Of a stretch of DNA of 64,000 bases, positions 22,709-33,066 are shown piece after piece. Both the position numbers and the translations under genes were made by a program. The DNA is from Thamnidium elegans. Taxonomy: Eukaryota; Mucoromycota; Mucoromycetes; Mucorales; Mucoraceae. The notes below the pieces were generated by a model. That model worked only from the letters and a program-made list of their open reading frames with translations. It had not been told where the DNA came from and ran no database searches. The stretch is taken from positions 124,001 to 188,000 of the forward strand of contig JAIXMG010000033.1 of the NCBI GenBank assembly GCA_025201345.1, read 5' to 3'. The number at the start of each line of letters is the position of its first letter. Within the stretch, counting starts at the first letter, position 1.

Positions 22709-25040
22709 ATGCAAAGTAACGTATTCAACAAAAGTGTTGGATTAGGAGCATTCAACTCTGCGTTTGCTTCCAATAATCCACAACCATTCAATCAATCATT
22801 TAACAAGCCAGGATCAACAGAAACATTTGGTCAAAATCAGCAACGCGGTGGGTTTAATGCCTTCGACAGAGCTATAGGTCAAACTTCAAATAAAGCATTG
22901 AACTTTAATCAAGATGGAATCAATAAACCTGTTGTCAATAACCCAATTGCCAACAACTCATTTTATAATGTTATTGCTAGACCTTTTCAAACACGTCATA
23001 TCAGCCCCTTTCAAACGCCAACAAATCAATACCAGAGTCTCTTTTCGCGACAACCAAACCTTATTTTTGGAAAAAGAGTCAAGTTATCAGAAGACGAATT
23101 TGTTGAATCTGGGCATAACAGTCCATTTAATGCAGCCAAAAAGAAAGAAACCCCGTTCTGGAATCCTAAGCCTGCCTATAATAGTTTATTAAATAAAGCA
23201 ATTGGAAACGGCTTTAATCAACCACCTTTAAACAGCTTTAACCAACCACCTGTAAACAGCTTTAACCAACCACCTTCTAACAGTTTTAAGCAGCCTGCAC
23301 CAAATAATTTCGGCCAAAATCCTTTTGGTCAATTACCCGCCACTAAACACGTTGGTCCATTTTCAAAAACCTTCAGCACACAAAGTAATCGTCCCAGTCC
23401 ATTTGAACAATCTATTGCCAACGTCCATAAATCTGTATTCAATTCGACTGAGGTCAGACCAGCTCCCAGTAGCCAATCAAGTGATGCATATACGAAATTG
23501 AAGGTTAAAAGATTATCATCACCTTATGAACGACCCCATAAAGCGCCAATCAATAAACGTCTCGGTAAAGTAGTCGGAGATAATCAACCTATTCCAGCTC
23601 GAGATTTACCTAAAGCAAAAGAACCAGCTACGAAACCACCAGTATTAAAATCAACACCTACGCAACCGCCTTTGATGCCTAATAAAACTACGGCTTCGTT
23701 ATTTTTGGCAAACGATCCTGGAAGAAGTACACCCGAAAAACGTGCCCAACGATTCGGTGCGTATCAAGTGTTATACCAAGAGTTTAAAGAAAAACGCGTA
23801 AATGAAAGAAAACAAGCAATTCGAGATGGATTAATCCCAAATCCTGATGTACAAACTAGTTTGGAAGATGCTATTGATTTTAGAGGTTCTTGTACATTGA
23901 AATGTCCTGAATTTGAAATGTTGGAAAGAGATATGCAAAATAATTTGGATGATTTGGAAAAGGATGCTGAAGGAAATATTGATCCTGATAAAGCCGTTAA
24001 AAAGTATAGAAGATCTGCTGCTGGTTGTGAACAACCTTTACCTTCTGATATTCGTACACCCGCTGCTTTAAATGTAAGTCTTTCTTTCTTTCTTATATAT
24101 GATCAAAAGCTCAACTATATATATATATATATATATATTATTTTGTAGAAAACGTCGGATTATTTAGTAGATAACATTTTAGCTAATAACCCCATTGACA
24201 AATGCCATAAATTTGTTCGTGATCGTACTAGGTCTATTCGTCAAGATTTTACACTTCAAAACATTTGTGATTTAGATGCTGTAGCTACTCATGAAAGAAT
24301 TGCTAGATTCCATATTCTTAGTTTACATGAAATGTGTGAATACGATGAAGGCACCTTTAGCTTGCCACAAGAAATGGAACAGCTTCATAAAAGTAAATAT
24401 ACATTTCTATTATTGTTTTGGAGTCACAATACTTATACTTTCTTATAGCTTTGATTAGTTTAATGGAATATTACGATGATCTTCGTGATAAAGGTATTGA
24501 AACAGAAAATGAAGCCGAATTCCGTGCGTATCATATTATCAGTCAAATCAAAGATGAAGATATTGCTCAAAGATCTATGCGACTTCCCGTTTATGTATTT
24601 AAAATCCAATATATAACTCGTGCATTAAAATTTCGAGCATTATCACAACGTAACAATGAAATCTTGGAAACTCCTTCTCGACGTAATAAGCCAGAAAACA
24701 TTGAAGCTTGCCAAAATTTTTATTCGTACTTTTTCAAGTTGATTGCAGATCCTGGTACATCCTTCTTAATGGCTTGTTTGTTAGAAACTCATTTCTCCGA
24801 GGTTAGAAAAGGTGCTTTAAAAGCTATGAATGCTTCTTATATGATGAAGGCTGGTGGTGCTCAAGCTGAACATGTACGACAAATGTTGGCCTACGATACT
24901 ATTAAACAACTACTTAAAGAAGCTATGCTTTATGGTATCGTTATTGATAACTCATTAGGTGAACCAACACTCTCATTTGGTCAAAAACATTATTCTAAAA
25001 AATCATTTATCTTTAAAGGTAAGAAGATGTAATTGCTTTG

Positions 25041-25073
<33 letters not shown>

Positions 25074-26745
25074 ATCAGTGTACCAATGTTTTTTTTTATA
25101 AAAAAAAATAGAACCATTATCAAACCCATCACAAAGAAAATCATTCCTTTTGGTTGAACCAAATAAAGCTGACCGTACTTTCCGTGACATTGTTAATGGA
25201 ATTAACCCACTTCCCAATCAAAACGTATTTGCTACACAAGTTAATCTTCTCAACCCTCAAGCAATTATGAACGAAGATGCAACACCAGACGACCAACAAA
25301 AGGAAAAAGAAAAGCAGTATGCCGAGATTAAAAACCAAGCAGCACTTGCAAACGAGTTGGCCGAGCAAGAAAGAAAGAAGCTTGAGTTACTTACGGAAAA
25401 AAATAAACAACTAAAGCATGTTCGTCTAGAAGCTTTACGAGCTGAAGCCGAATCGAGAAAAAAGGAGCAATTGATAAAAGCAGAGATTATGCGTAAAGAA
25501 GAGATGGAAAAAGAAAGAGATCGTGAAGCTCAAAGACGAGTAGCATTACTTAAAGAGCAACGTGAAAAGCTGATGGCTTGTATGCGTAAGAAAGTAATTC
25601 TATCTCAAGCCCGTCAAAGATTATTCAATCAGATAATATCTCAAGCTGTAAAAGAAGAATCTCGAGCAGTTGCAATCAAAAATGTCAGGAAGACAAGGGC
25701 TGCAAAGAATATCGGCATACCATGGCTTGAACGTGCTAGAAATAAGATTGCTAAACGTGAAGCTTTAGCTGAAAAGAACAAGCAAAGATGGCATTTCAAT
25801 ATGTTTATGGTCACACATAACCCTTATATTCCCAGTGATGACACTATTTATAAAGCTATACCAGTACATGCAACTCCTGAAGATATCCATGAAAGAACCA
25901 CTCAAAGTATTCAGGCTGAGGAAATTGCATTGGAAGAAGTTGATCCTGTAAGTTTTTTTTTTTCGCTTTCGCTTTCGTTTATTATTAAAAACTGACATTA
26001 TAACCTTAGATTACAAGCGAACATTTGATCTGGGAAGCTGAAGATTTCTCTAAAAATATATACCCACGTATTAGAGATAAAATGATGGAAAAGGACGAGC
26101 TCGATGGCTCAAAATGTACTTGGCGGCTTTTAATCAATGCTCCTGACAGTGAATCTGATTCTGCTCTTTGGTTCCGTAGAAAGTTCAATTTAGATGATCT
26201 ATTTTTCAGTAATAATGCGTTCTACCAAGCCTTCGATATAAAACTTCATCTAACTACACCAAATACACAAGTGGTCTGTGATCATGCATATCAAACTGGT
26301 GCTATCATCTTTTCCTTACCTGAATCCAATTACAATAAAACTCATATTGAAAGGTAAATTACGACAAGATATAAAATAGTAGGGTTGCTAATACCTTTTT
26401 TTTTTTATGTATACATAGTATGAACTATTGGAGCGACAATAAGAAAAGGTTAGATAAGTTAGTTCGGGACTTACACCAACATAATCCTGGATTGAAAGTT
26501 CGTATTTTATTTACATACTTTCCCGATTCTTCTTTGACAAGTTCTACTATTGAAAAGGTACTATACTATACTAATAAAAAAAGAAAACAAAATAGAGAAA
26601 ATAAATGCTGATCTTTATATAGATCCCGAACTTCCTTGAACTTGAAAGCAACTCCCTTATTAGCGATTATCACGTCTTGATAATGAACCCTCTCACGATT
26701 TCAAAAAGAATCAAGGAGGAAGTAAACTGGCTTTCGAGATCTTAA
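22709..26745 (+). CDS. SAC3: Sac3/GANP-domain nuclear mRNA export factor
   Basis: Seven exons (22709-24073, 24149-24392, 24449-25018, 25112-25947, 26010-26353, 26419-26557, 26623-26745), in frame, 1206 residues. The N-terminal 330 residues are low complexity and rich in F, N, P and Q with FNQP/FG-like repeats (three near-identical SFNQPP units around 23214-23290), as in FG-containing export factors. Then the SAC3/GANP domain (about 390-690: CTLKCPEFEMLERDMQNNL, RRSAAGCEQPLPSDIRTPAAL, TSFLMACLLETHFSEVR). A long charged coiled coil (about 770-900) and a C-terminal region like that of fungal Sac3/MCM3AP follow. Sac3 scaffolds TREX-2 (Thp1, Sem1, Sus1, Cdc31) at the nuclear pore. The ATG at 22709 is the first in frame. 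Confidence 0.9.
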
Positions 26746-26904
26746 TAATGTTTATTTGAAAATAAAAATTAGTTAATCGTATTAACACCATTTGAAACTA
26801 CTTTAATATTAACTGTATCGTGTAAACAAAGCGAGTGGGGCTCATGAACAAGCTGCCACATTATTTTTTCTTATTTTTACACAGTCTGAAAAAATAGAAG
26901 CATT

Positions 26905-26931
26905 CCACCCTCAAATAGAGCCGCTACTGTA
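26905..26931 (-). mobile_element. Solo terminal inverted repeat of MITE family A
   Basis: A 25-bp stretch ending GAGCCGCTACTG followed by TA matches, in reverse orientation, the terminus of the MITE at 29355-29512 (reverse complement begins CAGTAGCGGCTCTATTTGAG). No partner terminus is seen between here and SAC3, so this is a truncated copy. Confidence 0.5.
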
Positions 26932-27065
26932 TAAATATGAATGTGTAAAATAATAATAATAGTCTCCTGAAGCAATAAAATAATACTAGTTTTAATTAAT
27001 AAAAATCAATTGAATTTAGAACAAATTAACTAAATTATTTAGGATGTGGGAGAGGGCAACATCTT

Positions 27066-27833
27066 CTAGCGATGAAACAAATTTTTTCGACCAACAAATT
27101 TAAACAGAGATTTTGATTTGGTTATTTCCTCATCGCATTCCATTATATGCACTTGCTTATCATGCGCGAGCGTATCGATTATAATTCTCTTGATATTGCA
27201 GTGCTCACTCCAGCCTAAGTTAGCTAATCGTTTTGCAAAAAAAAAAAAAAAAAAAAAAAAATATGCTACATAGCGAATAAGTAATTCTAAATCGCTCATA
27301 TTTGTAGTCAAGCCCGCTGAATCGATGATCACTAGATACGCTTTATTTATCTTTGCTAATTTCTTTATCAAATCTATCAACAAAAGTTAGTATTAATTAT
27401 AATTGCATTTTGTAAGATATTGGATACCTTTTGCGTTGCCATCTACTTCTAATAACTCGCCTATTATCATGTTCTTTTTCAAATCTGTTTTGTTCATCGG
27501 AGTGCTGGAGTAGCAACTGACAGTGACGTAAACATATTCGACTAAAGACCTGTTTTTCAATCCAAGTTTTAAACTATTATCATCTACAACTATTTGCTCA
27601 TTTCGGACTAAATTTTCACGAGTGTCATTCGTTTCTTGAACTGTTTGAGGTTCATACAAATGAATATCAAATGCATTAGCGTAAATGATTCTGGTGCATA
27701 GCAGTCTGGGTTTATATGGGTTTCGAGTGAAACATATATCTACGTCCTCAATCTGATTGATTATCGAAGTGTATTTATTGATTGTACGGAACGGTGTAAA
27801 ACAAACACACTGCTTCTTCGCGAGAAATAACAA
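27066..27833 (-). pseudogene. Uncharacterised two-exon ORF remnant
   Basis: On the minus strand an open frame from 27833 to 27428 and another from 27373 to 27066 join in frame across a GT-AG intron (27374-27427, with a TACTAAC-like branch site). The joined frame is about 235 codons, but no in-frame ATG is found at the 5' end before residue about 110, so the start is missing or in an unseen exon. Readable pieces are ICFTRNPYKPRLLCTRII, RSLVEYVYVTVSCYSS and INKAYLVIIDSAGLTT. A 25-base A run (27237-27261) is read through in frame as Phe residues, which is unusual for a real protein. It lies among transposon relics and may be part of one. No family recognised. Confidence 0.3.
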
Positions 27834-27869
27834 TCATGATTATTTAAATGAAATGAAAAAAAAGGTTAC

Positions 27870-28213
27870 TTCTTGGTGCACCACCATTTACACCACCAGT
27901 GCCAATTTAGCGAAATTCCACCATATCATAAGAAAATATTTAGACATTTGATAGTATAAAAAAAAAAGGAAAGGAAAAAAAAAGGCGATTTTTAATCATG
28001 ATAAAAGGGATTTATTTAACTATGATAAAATGGGGTTTATTCAACCATGATAAAAAGGATTTATTTAATTATCGTGATATTTATATCGCAATTTCCTTTT
28101 TCACGATATCAAGTCGTTTTTACCTGTAAAGTACCTGTTATCGTAAATGGTGGTGCACCAAAAAAAAATAAAAAAAATTACGTCATAAATTGACACTGGT
28201 GGTGTACCAAGAA
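27870..28213. repeat. Inverted repeat pair enclosing 24-bp tandem repeats
   Basis: Left arm 27870-27909 (begins TTCTTGGTGCACCACCA) and right arm 28185-28213 (reverse complement begins TTCTTGGTACACCACCAG) are inverted copies; an extra half-copy (TGGTGGTGCACCA) lies at 28148-28160. Between them are about four imperfect 24-25 bp units (27989-28080) sharing ATTTATT-AA--ATGATAAAA. This looks like a small non-autonomous element or a foldback structure. No clear target-site duplication. Confidence 0.5.
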
Positions 28214-28289
28214 ATGAAACAAAAGCCAACTGAAGTGCTGAAATGAACTGCCCTTTGAAAAAGTAAAAATCTCCTGAGAAAAATTAAAC

Positions 28290-29000
28290 CGCCCTTTGGT
28301 GTTGGAACGACAACTTTTTCGAAGACCTTGCATTAATACGCGTAGAATCGTTTCGTGCTTTAGGTTGGCGTTGCAATCTTTTGATCGTCAGATTACACTC
28401 AGGTAATATGAAGCTATTAACCGTTGATTTCTTTAGCGTGAATCCTTCAAAAGCCTTTGTTAAACTATCAACAACTTCGTCGGTTGTAGTATATGGTTTA
28501 TCGTCAAAAAGCTCAAGAATATGCAACTTTTATGGCTCTTGAAGCTGGCTCTTAGCCCGATTGCCTCTATTAGTTTGCTTTTCGTAAATGTTCCTATCTG
28601 GTTCCGTTCTAATTCTTTCTGCCCAAGTTTGAGCGGTCCTCTCAGCAATTCCAGCATAACCAGCAGAAAAAAAACTTAATTTTCAGGCAGTATAGGAACA
28701 AATTTTTCTGATCATCTGTGTGAAATGCGTAGTTCCTAACATTGCTCACTTTGTTAGCAATAGTTTTGTTTACTTTTTCAATGACAAGCGAAATTTTGCT
28801 CTCTAAATTTTCGTCTTCAGGATCGAGCGCAATGGAAACAGATTGACATTACTTATATTCAGTTAAAGTTGTCAAGTTTCAAAGATTAAATTCTTCCCCT
28901 TCTTCAATAATGTAATCCATGACCTCTTCACCATTTTCTGTAGTTAGTCCGCCTTGGTCATCTTCGATAAAAATCTGTGTGTGTTGCTCATTTAAATATA
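28290..29000 (-). pseudogene. Tc1/mariner transposase relic
   Basis: Minus-strand reading in three frames with stops gives the N-terminal half of a Tc1/IS630-type transposase. From about 28980 down: acidic leader (QGGLTTENGEEVMDYIIEEG), LDPEDENLESKISLVIEKVN, then FHTDDQKNLFLYCLKIK, then AGIAERTAQTWAERI (helix-turn-helix-like), then HILELFDDKPYTTTDEVVDS followed by FEGFTLKKSTVNSFI and ECNLTIKRLQRQP, ending at a TAA near 28284. The DDE domain is absent. These pieces follow the order seen in Mucorales Tc1-like transposases (acidic N-terminus, HTH, then LTxxCNLTIK-like second HTH). Frame breaks show it is dead. Confidence 0.55.
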
Positions 29001-29354
29001 TTAAAAATGAAAGAAACGCCTTTCAGGCCGAATGAGTCTGCTATTTGATTTTTACAATACGCTATTTGGGAACTCTGTAAACGCTGATTGAGATTTTGAG
29101 AGCCGCTGATTGGATAATGTTTTTCGCGCTTATTGATTTTTTATCTACGCCAACTGGGTTTTCAGGAACCGTTAAACGATTTTTGAAATCCGCCATTTGG
29201 GACCGTACGCATTGTATCTCTACTGTAGAACCAACAAGTTCTTGTCAGGCCAGCTCAACCAATACCAACAAAAAACACCGCTGTTGATCTTTGGCGCAGG
29301 TAGGTTCGGTACAGACATTAGAAAGGGTTTATAGTAATATCATGTAATTATATA

Positions 29355-29512
29355 CAGTAGCGACTCTATTTAAGGGTAGGTTCTATTTAAGGGTGGATTT
29401 CTCTAGAAAGCTTCTTTCCGTCCTCCGCTTTAACACCACTATAATCGCTAATAATCGATTTAAGGGCGGATTTCCTGAGAAATTCGGCTACCCTTAGATA
29501 GAGCTGCTATTG
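29355..29512. mobile_element. MITE, family A (Tc1/mariner-like), intact
   Basis: 158-bp element with imperfect terminal inverted repeats of about 25 bp (21 of 25 identical): left begins CAGTAGCGACTCTATTTAAG, right reverse complement begins CAATAGCAGCTCTATCTAAG. Both sides are flanked by TA (29353-29354, 29513-29514), the Tc1/mariner target-site duplication. Interior direct repetitions of TTTAAGGG. A relative in reverse orientation is at 54234-54386. No coding capacity, so it would depend on a transposase elsewhere. Confidence 0.75.
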
Positions 29513-30376
29513 TATAAGTCTTTAAAATACTTGAGAGTGTTTGTAATTATCATTAGATACATTTTCTCTCTTAGTTTCTACGTTTTAATCCATAACATAC
29601 AAATGCAAATGAAGCTATACAAATCTTGTCGTCAATCATATGGTTATCCTCTATACTTATATTATTTTAGCTTATACATTATCCATTATTATTGATGTAT
29701 AAACGTAGCTTGGTACAATAAAACGGTACACCAATACCCCAACGCGGTATTCTCTAGTTTACCTGTTGTATCCTTACAAAGAGTGTCTGCTTCTTTATCA
29801 TCAAGGTAAAAACAGACCAGAAGAGTAACATGCAGTACAATTTCTTCGTATGGCTATCTTTTTATTTTTATACGTATATCTTATATGTAGTTCTCTTGGT
29901 TGTGACTCAATAGGTAGAATGGATAGCTTTCATTTACCAAGTGCTACATTTTGATATTAGAAACTTTAAAAGTGTACACAGATCTTCCATCCATGTCGAA
30001 TAAATTCGCGTTGTTTTTTAAGGTCTTAGTTTTAATTGAAACTTGGAATATATATTGAATCCAATATCAGTAAGTATAAGTCCAATTCTTAGGATGTGAA
30101 AGTCAAAAACGATGCTCTGACAAGGTCTTTTTGTTTTTACTCAGTATATACGGAAGACTTCTCAAGTTTCTTAATTCAGATGCTACATCATGTGGATAAT
30201 TGTTTGCAAAAAGTAGCATAAAAAGTTTCAGAGTAGTCCGGACCGCATATAATAATGCCGGCCCAAAGAAGGAGAAAAAAGCACCCACTCATATACACTA
30301 AGTTCCACTCAGTACAATCCTATAACCTAGAAACCCTCAAGATACCCTTCTTTATTGTAGAATCACATTTAGAACA

Positions 30377-30428
30377 ATGACTGTAAGTATATTAGTTTTT
30401 TAAACCATATAGAAAGAAGGATGGATGG

Positions 30429-30495
<67 letters not shown>

Positions 30496-30888
30496 CAGGA
30501 AAAAAATATCACATCCTTCAAAAAAAAAAAGTTACATTTTGAAGAACAAAAAAATACTAAGAAAAAAACAAAATGTAGTTGGCTGTTGATCTTTTGAACC
30601 CCTCTATTGAACATGAGAAGCGTTCTCACAAGCTCAAGCGTTTGGTGCAATCTCCCAACTCTTACTTCATGGATGTCAAGTGTCCCGGTTGTTTGAACAT
30701 TAGCACTGTCTTCAGTCATGCTCAAACTGTTGTCCTTTGTTCTTCTTGTGGTACCGTCCTCTGTCAATCTACTGGTGGTCGTGCCCGTTTGACCGAAGGT
30801 AAAAATAAAATAAAAAACAAAATGCATAAATAAAAACTATACTAACTCTTTTATTTTAGGATGTTCTTTCCGTAGAAAGGCCAACTAG
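30377..30888 (+). CDS. RPS27: 40S ribosomal protein S27 (eS27)
   Basis: Three exons (30377-30382, 30579-30798, 30860-30888), in frame, 84 residues. Exon 1 is only the two codons ATG ACT. Exon 2 begins at TTGGCTGTTGAT to give [11 protein letters not shown]. Typical eS27 sequence: [41 protein letters not shown] (the C4 zinc ribbon CPGC...CSSC) and [17 protein letters not shown] at the end. It is a structural component of the small subunit. Codon use is more GC-rich than neighbours, as expected of a highly expressed gene. Intron 1 (196 nt) is unusually long for this window and contains a 63-base A run. Confidence 0.95.
30432..30494. repeat. Poly(A) tract, 63 bases, within RPS27 intron 1
   Basis: Longest homopolymer in the window, in the first intron of RPS27 between the 6-nt exon 1 and exon 2. 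It is in the sense strand, so it would be present in the pre-mRNA. Confidence 0.9.
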
Positions 30889-30995
30889 ATTTATTACACA
30901 ATCAATAAAAAAAAACATGTTGGATCCATTTGTTTAAAAAAAAAATATGTATTTGTTAAACCGTATTGTATGAAAATGAGAGGGTATCTTATAAA

Positions 30996-32394
30996 TTACA
31001 GAGCACCATAATTTGACGGAACCGATTTTTCTTGTTTGTGATCCTTCTTTTTATTTGCAGTCAAGTGTGTATTACGTTTTCCCAACATTTGTCGACGCAC
31101 CACACGAATCTTATTACGAACTAGAAAAAGTTTAGTTTAGCACTTCAATTTTAGAAAACTTTCAAGCTTTTTTTTTACCGTCAACGTAAACGTCTGTTTC
31201 ATCAATAATTTCTTCACCGATCAATTCTTCAATCACATCTTCTAGCGTAATAACACCTAAAGCACCACTTTCCCCTCCAGGATCATCGGAAACTAAAGCC
31301 ATATGACCTAAACCATAAAAGTCAGTTATTTTAATTTTACAATTCATGCAAAAAAAAAAAAAAAAAAAAAAAAAACTTTACTTTTGCCTTCTTGAAAGAA
31401 ATTAAGTATATCAAGACAACTAGTATCAGGCCCAGTTTCAGGTAAAGCACTTAACGGCAATTGTTTCATAGGCAAAGCATCTTCAGGATCATATGTAATC
31501 AACCTCTTTGTCAAAAGCATACCAATAAAGTTATTTTTATCATGAGGAGTATGTACAGGAATACGAGAATAACCAGCAGTCAATATTTTATCTACCAAAG
31601 CTTCATCCATTATATCATCCGTAGATAATGTAAATACGTCACTCATAGGTGTCATGATAAACGATACGGGCTTTGATTTAAGATCAAGTACTGCTCCAAT
31701 AATGGTGACTTCATCTGACGTAAGTGCGTCCACATCTGAAGCATGGACAGCTTGGTGTAAAGAAACCAATGATTTTAACCCGGCCTTTTTGTATACTGTA
31801 CCATGAGATTCACCCAAAAAGAAATCTAATAGTAAAGCAGTAGGATAAGCGATAGGATACATGACATACATCAAGATTAACACCATCCTATTTAAATATA
31901 TGTAAGACAAAAAAAAAAAAAAAAAAAAAAAAGGAATTTTAAATTATATCGCTTTACCAAGCTGTCTTTGCGCCAATCGCTAAACCATGTCGAACACAAA
32001 TAGCTACACAAGATTATCAGTACACATACTTATTTTTCACGTATTATCTCTTACATTGAGGAATCACTCTACAAAAATAAAATAAAATAAATAAGGCACT
32101 TTTTTTTTTTACTTTTAATAATAATAAAAAAAAACCACTTACTCTCCGAAAATAACAATTAAAGCAGTAGAAGTAACAACTGCTTGCCACCCACCACCAA
32201 GTACACTGTGTAAAATGATAGGCAACGTTTCGTTAATAATTACATTTGATAATAATAACGTCACTAAAACCCAATGTTTTCCGCGATCCAATAAAGCTAA
32301 TACTTTCTTGGCATTTTCCTTCTCAGTGGTTGTACCCGATTCAACCATGACATGAAGATTAGTTTGATCGAGTCCCATAAGTCCAATCGTTAAA

Positions 32395-32429
<35 letters not shown>

Positions 32430-32637
32430 AAAAACACTTTTTTTTTTTTCAGCAAAATGATAAAACCTTACCAGCAAATACTCCGCCTAAAAGGACCAAG
32501 ACAGTTACAACTACAATTCTTTCATAGAATACACTAGATTGATACGTTATAGGTTCATCTTCTTGTAAAATAATAGGTTGCGCAATAATATTTCTTAATA
32601 GTAAAATAAAAAGCGCAATTTTCGATATCTTTATCAT
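30996..32637 (-). CDS. CNNM/Mam3-type membrane protein (DUF21 + CBS pair)
   Basis: Seven exons on the minus strand (32472-32637, 32143-32395, 32055-32068, 31958-32003, 31382-31887, 31179-31307, 30996-31120), in frame, 412 residues. Signal-like N-terminus, then the DUF21/CNNM transmembrane region: [39 protein letters not shown], then [16 protein letters not shown]. The cytosolic CBS pair follows ([40 protein letters not shown]). Fungal members (Mam3) and animal CNNM proteins act in Mg2+/metal homeostasis at vacuolar or plasma membrane. Exon 3 is a 14-nt micro-exon coding VIPQ and part of Ser, in the conserved GEVIPQ motif, which supports it. The C-terminal tail is short and basic. Confidence 0.88.
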
Positions 32638-33066
32638 ATATAAAAAAAAAGTTTAATGAAAAAAGGGAGAAAAAAAAAGGGGGGGAGGGAAAACATAAAA
32701 TTAAATACAAAAAAAATTTAAAGTACCGAATGAGTGAAGTGAAGTGAATACTCCTATTCAAGGAAGCAAGGAAAAAAAAAATGTGCCAATCGAAGTGAAT
32801 CCGAAGTATCTACTTCTTTCAAGTCATTGCATCAATTTCAGGTAGGTCCAAATACAGCCTTGTTCTGTGTTCCGTTCCCTGAATGCCTCAACAATAAAAT
32901 CAGCGAAAATTATGCTGAAGATTACATCAAAAAAAACATCTTCCTTCAAATTGCAAGAGAAGACTGGCAACCACGAAGTGGTTCAAGAAGCAACATAAAG
33001 AAGCGAGGTTTAATTATCTTTAATTAGTGACTGCCTCTTTTTTTAGTTATGACGATTGAAAGCTCC
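32638..33066. other. Intergenic region between CNNM and chitin synthase genes
   Basis: 429 bp upstream of the CNNM start and downstream of the chitin synthase stop. Contains G-rich and A-rich runs and short GTGAA repetitions (32734-32750). An open frame at 32827-33027 lacks an ATG start and recognisable features, so it is not called. Confidence 0.4.

Noticed and set aside
32827..33027. Plus-strand ORF of 66 codons
   Set aside because: Begins at TTG, has no recognised motif and lies in the intergenic region next to chitin synthase.
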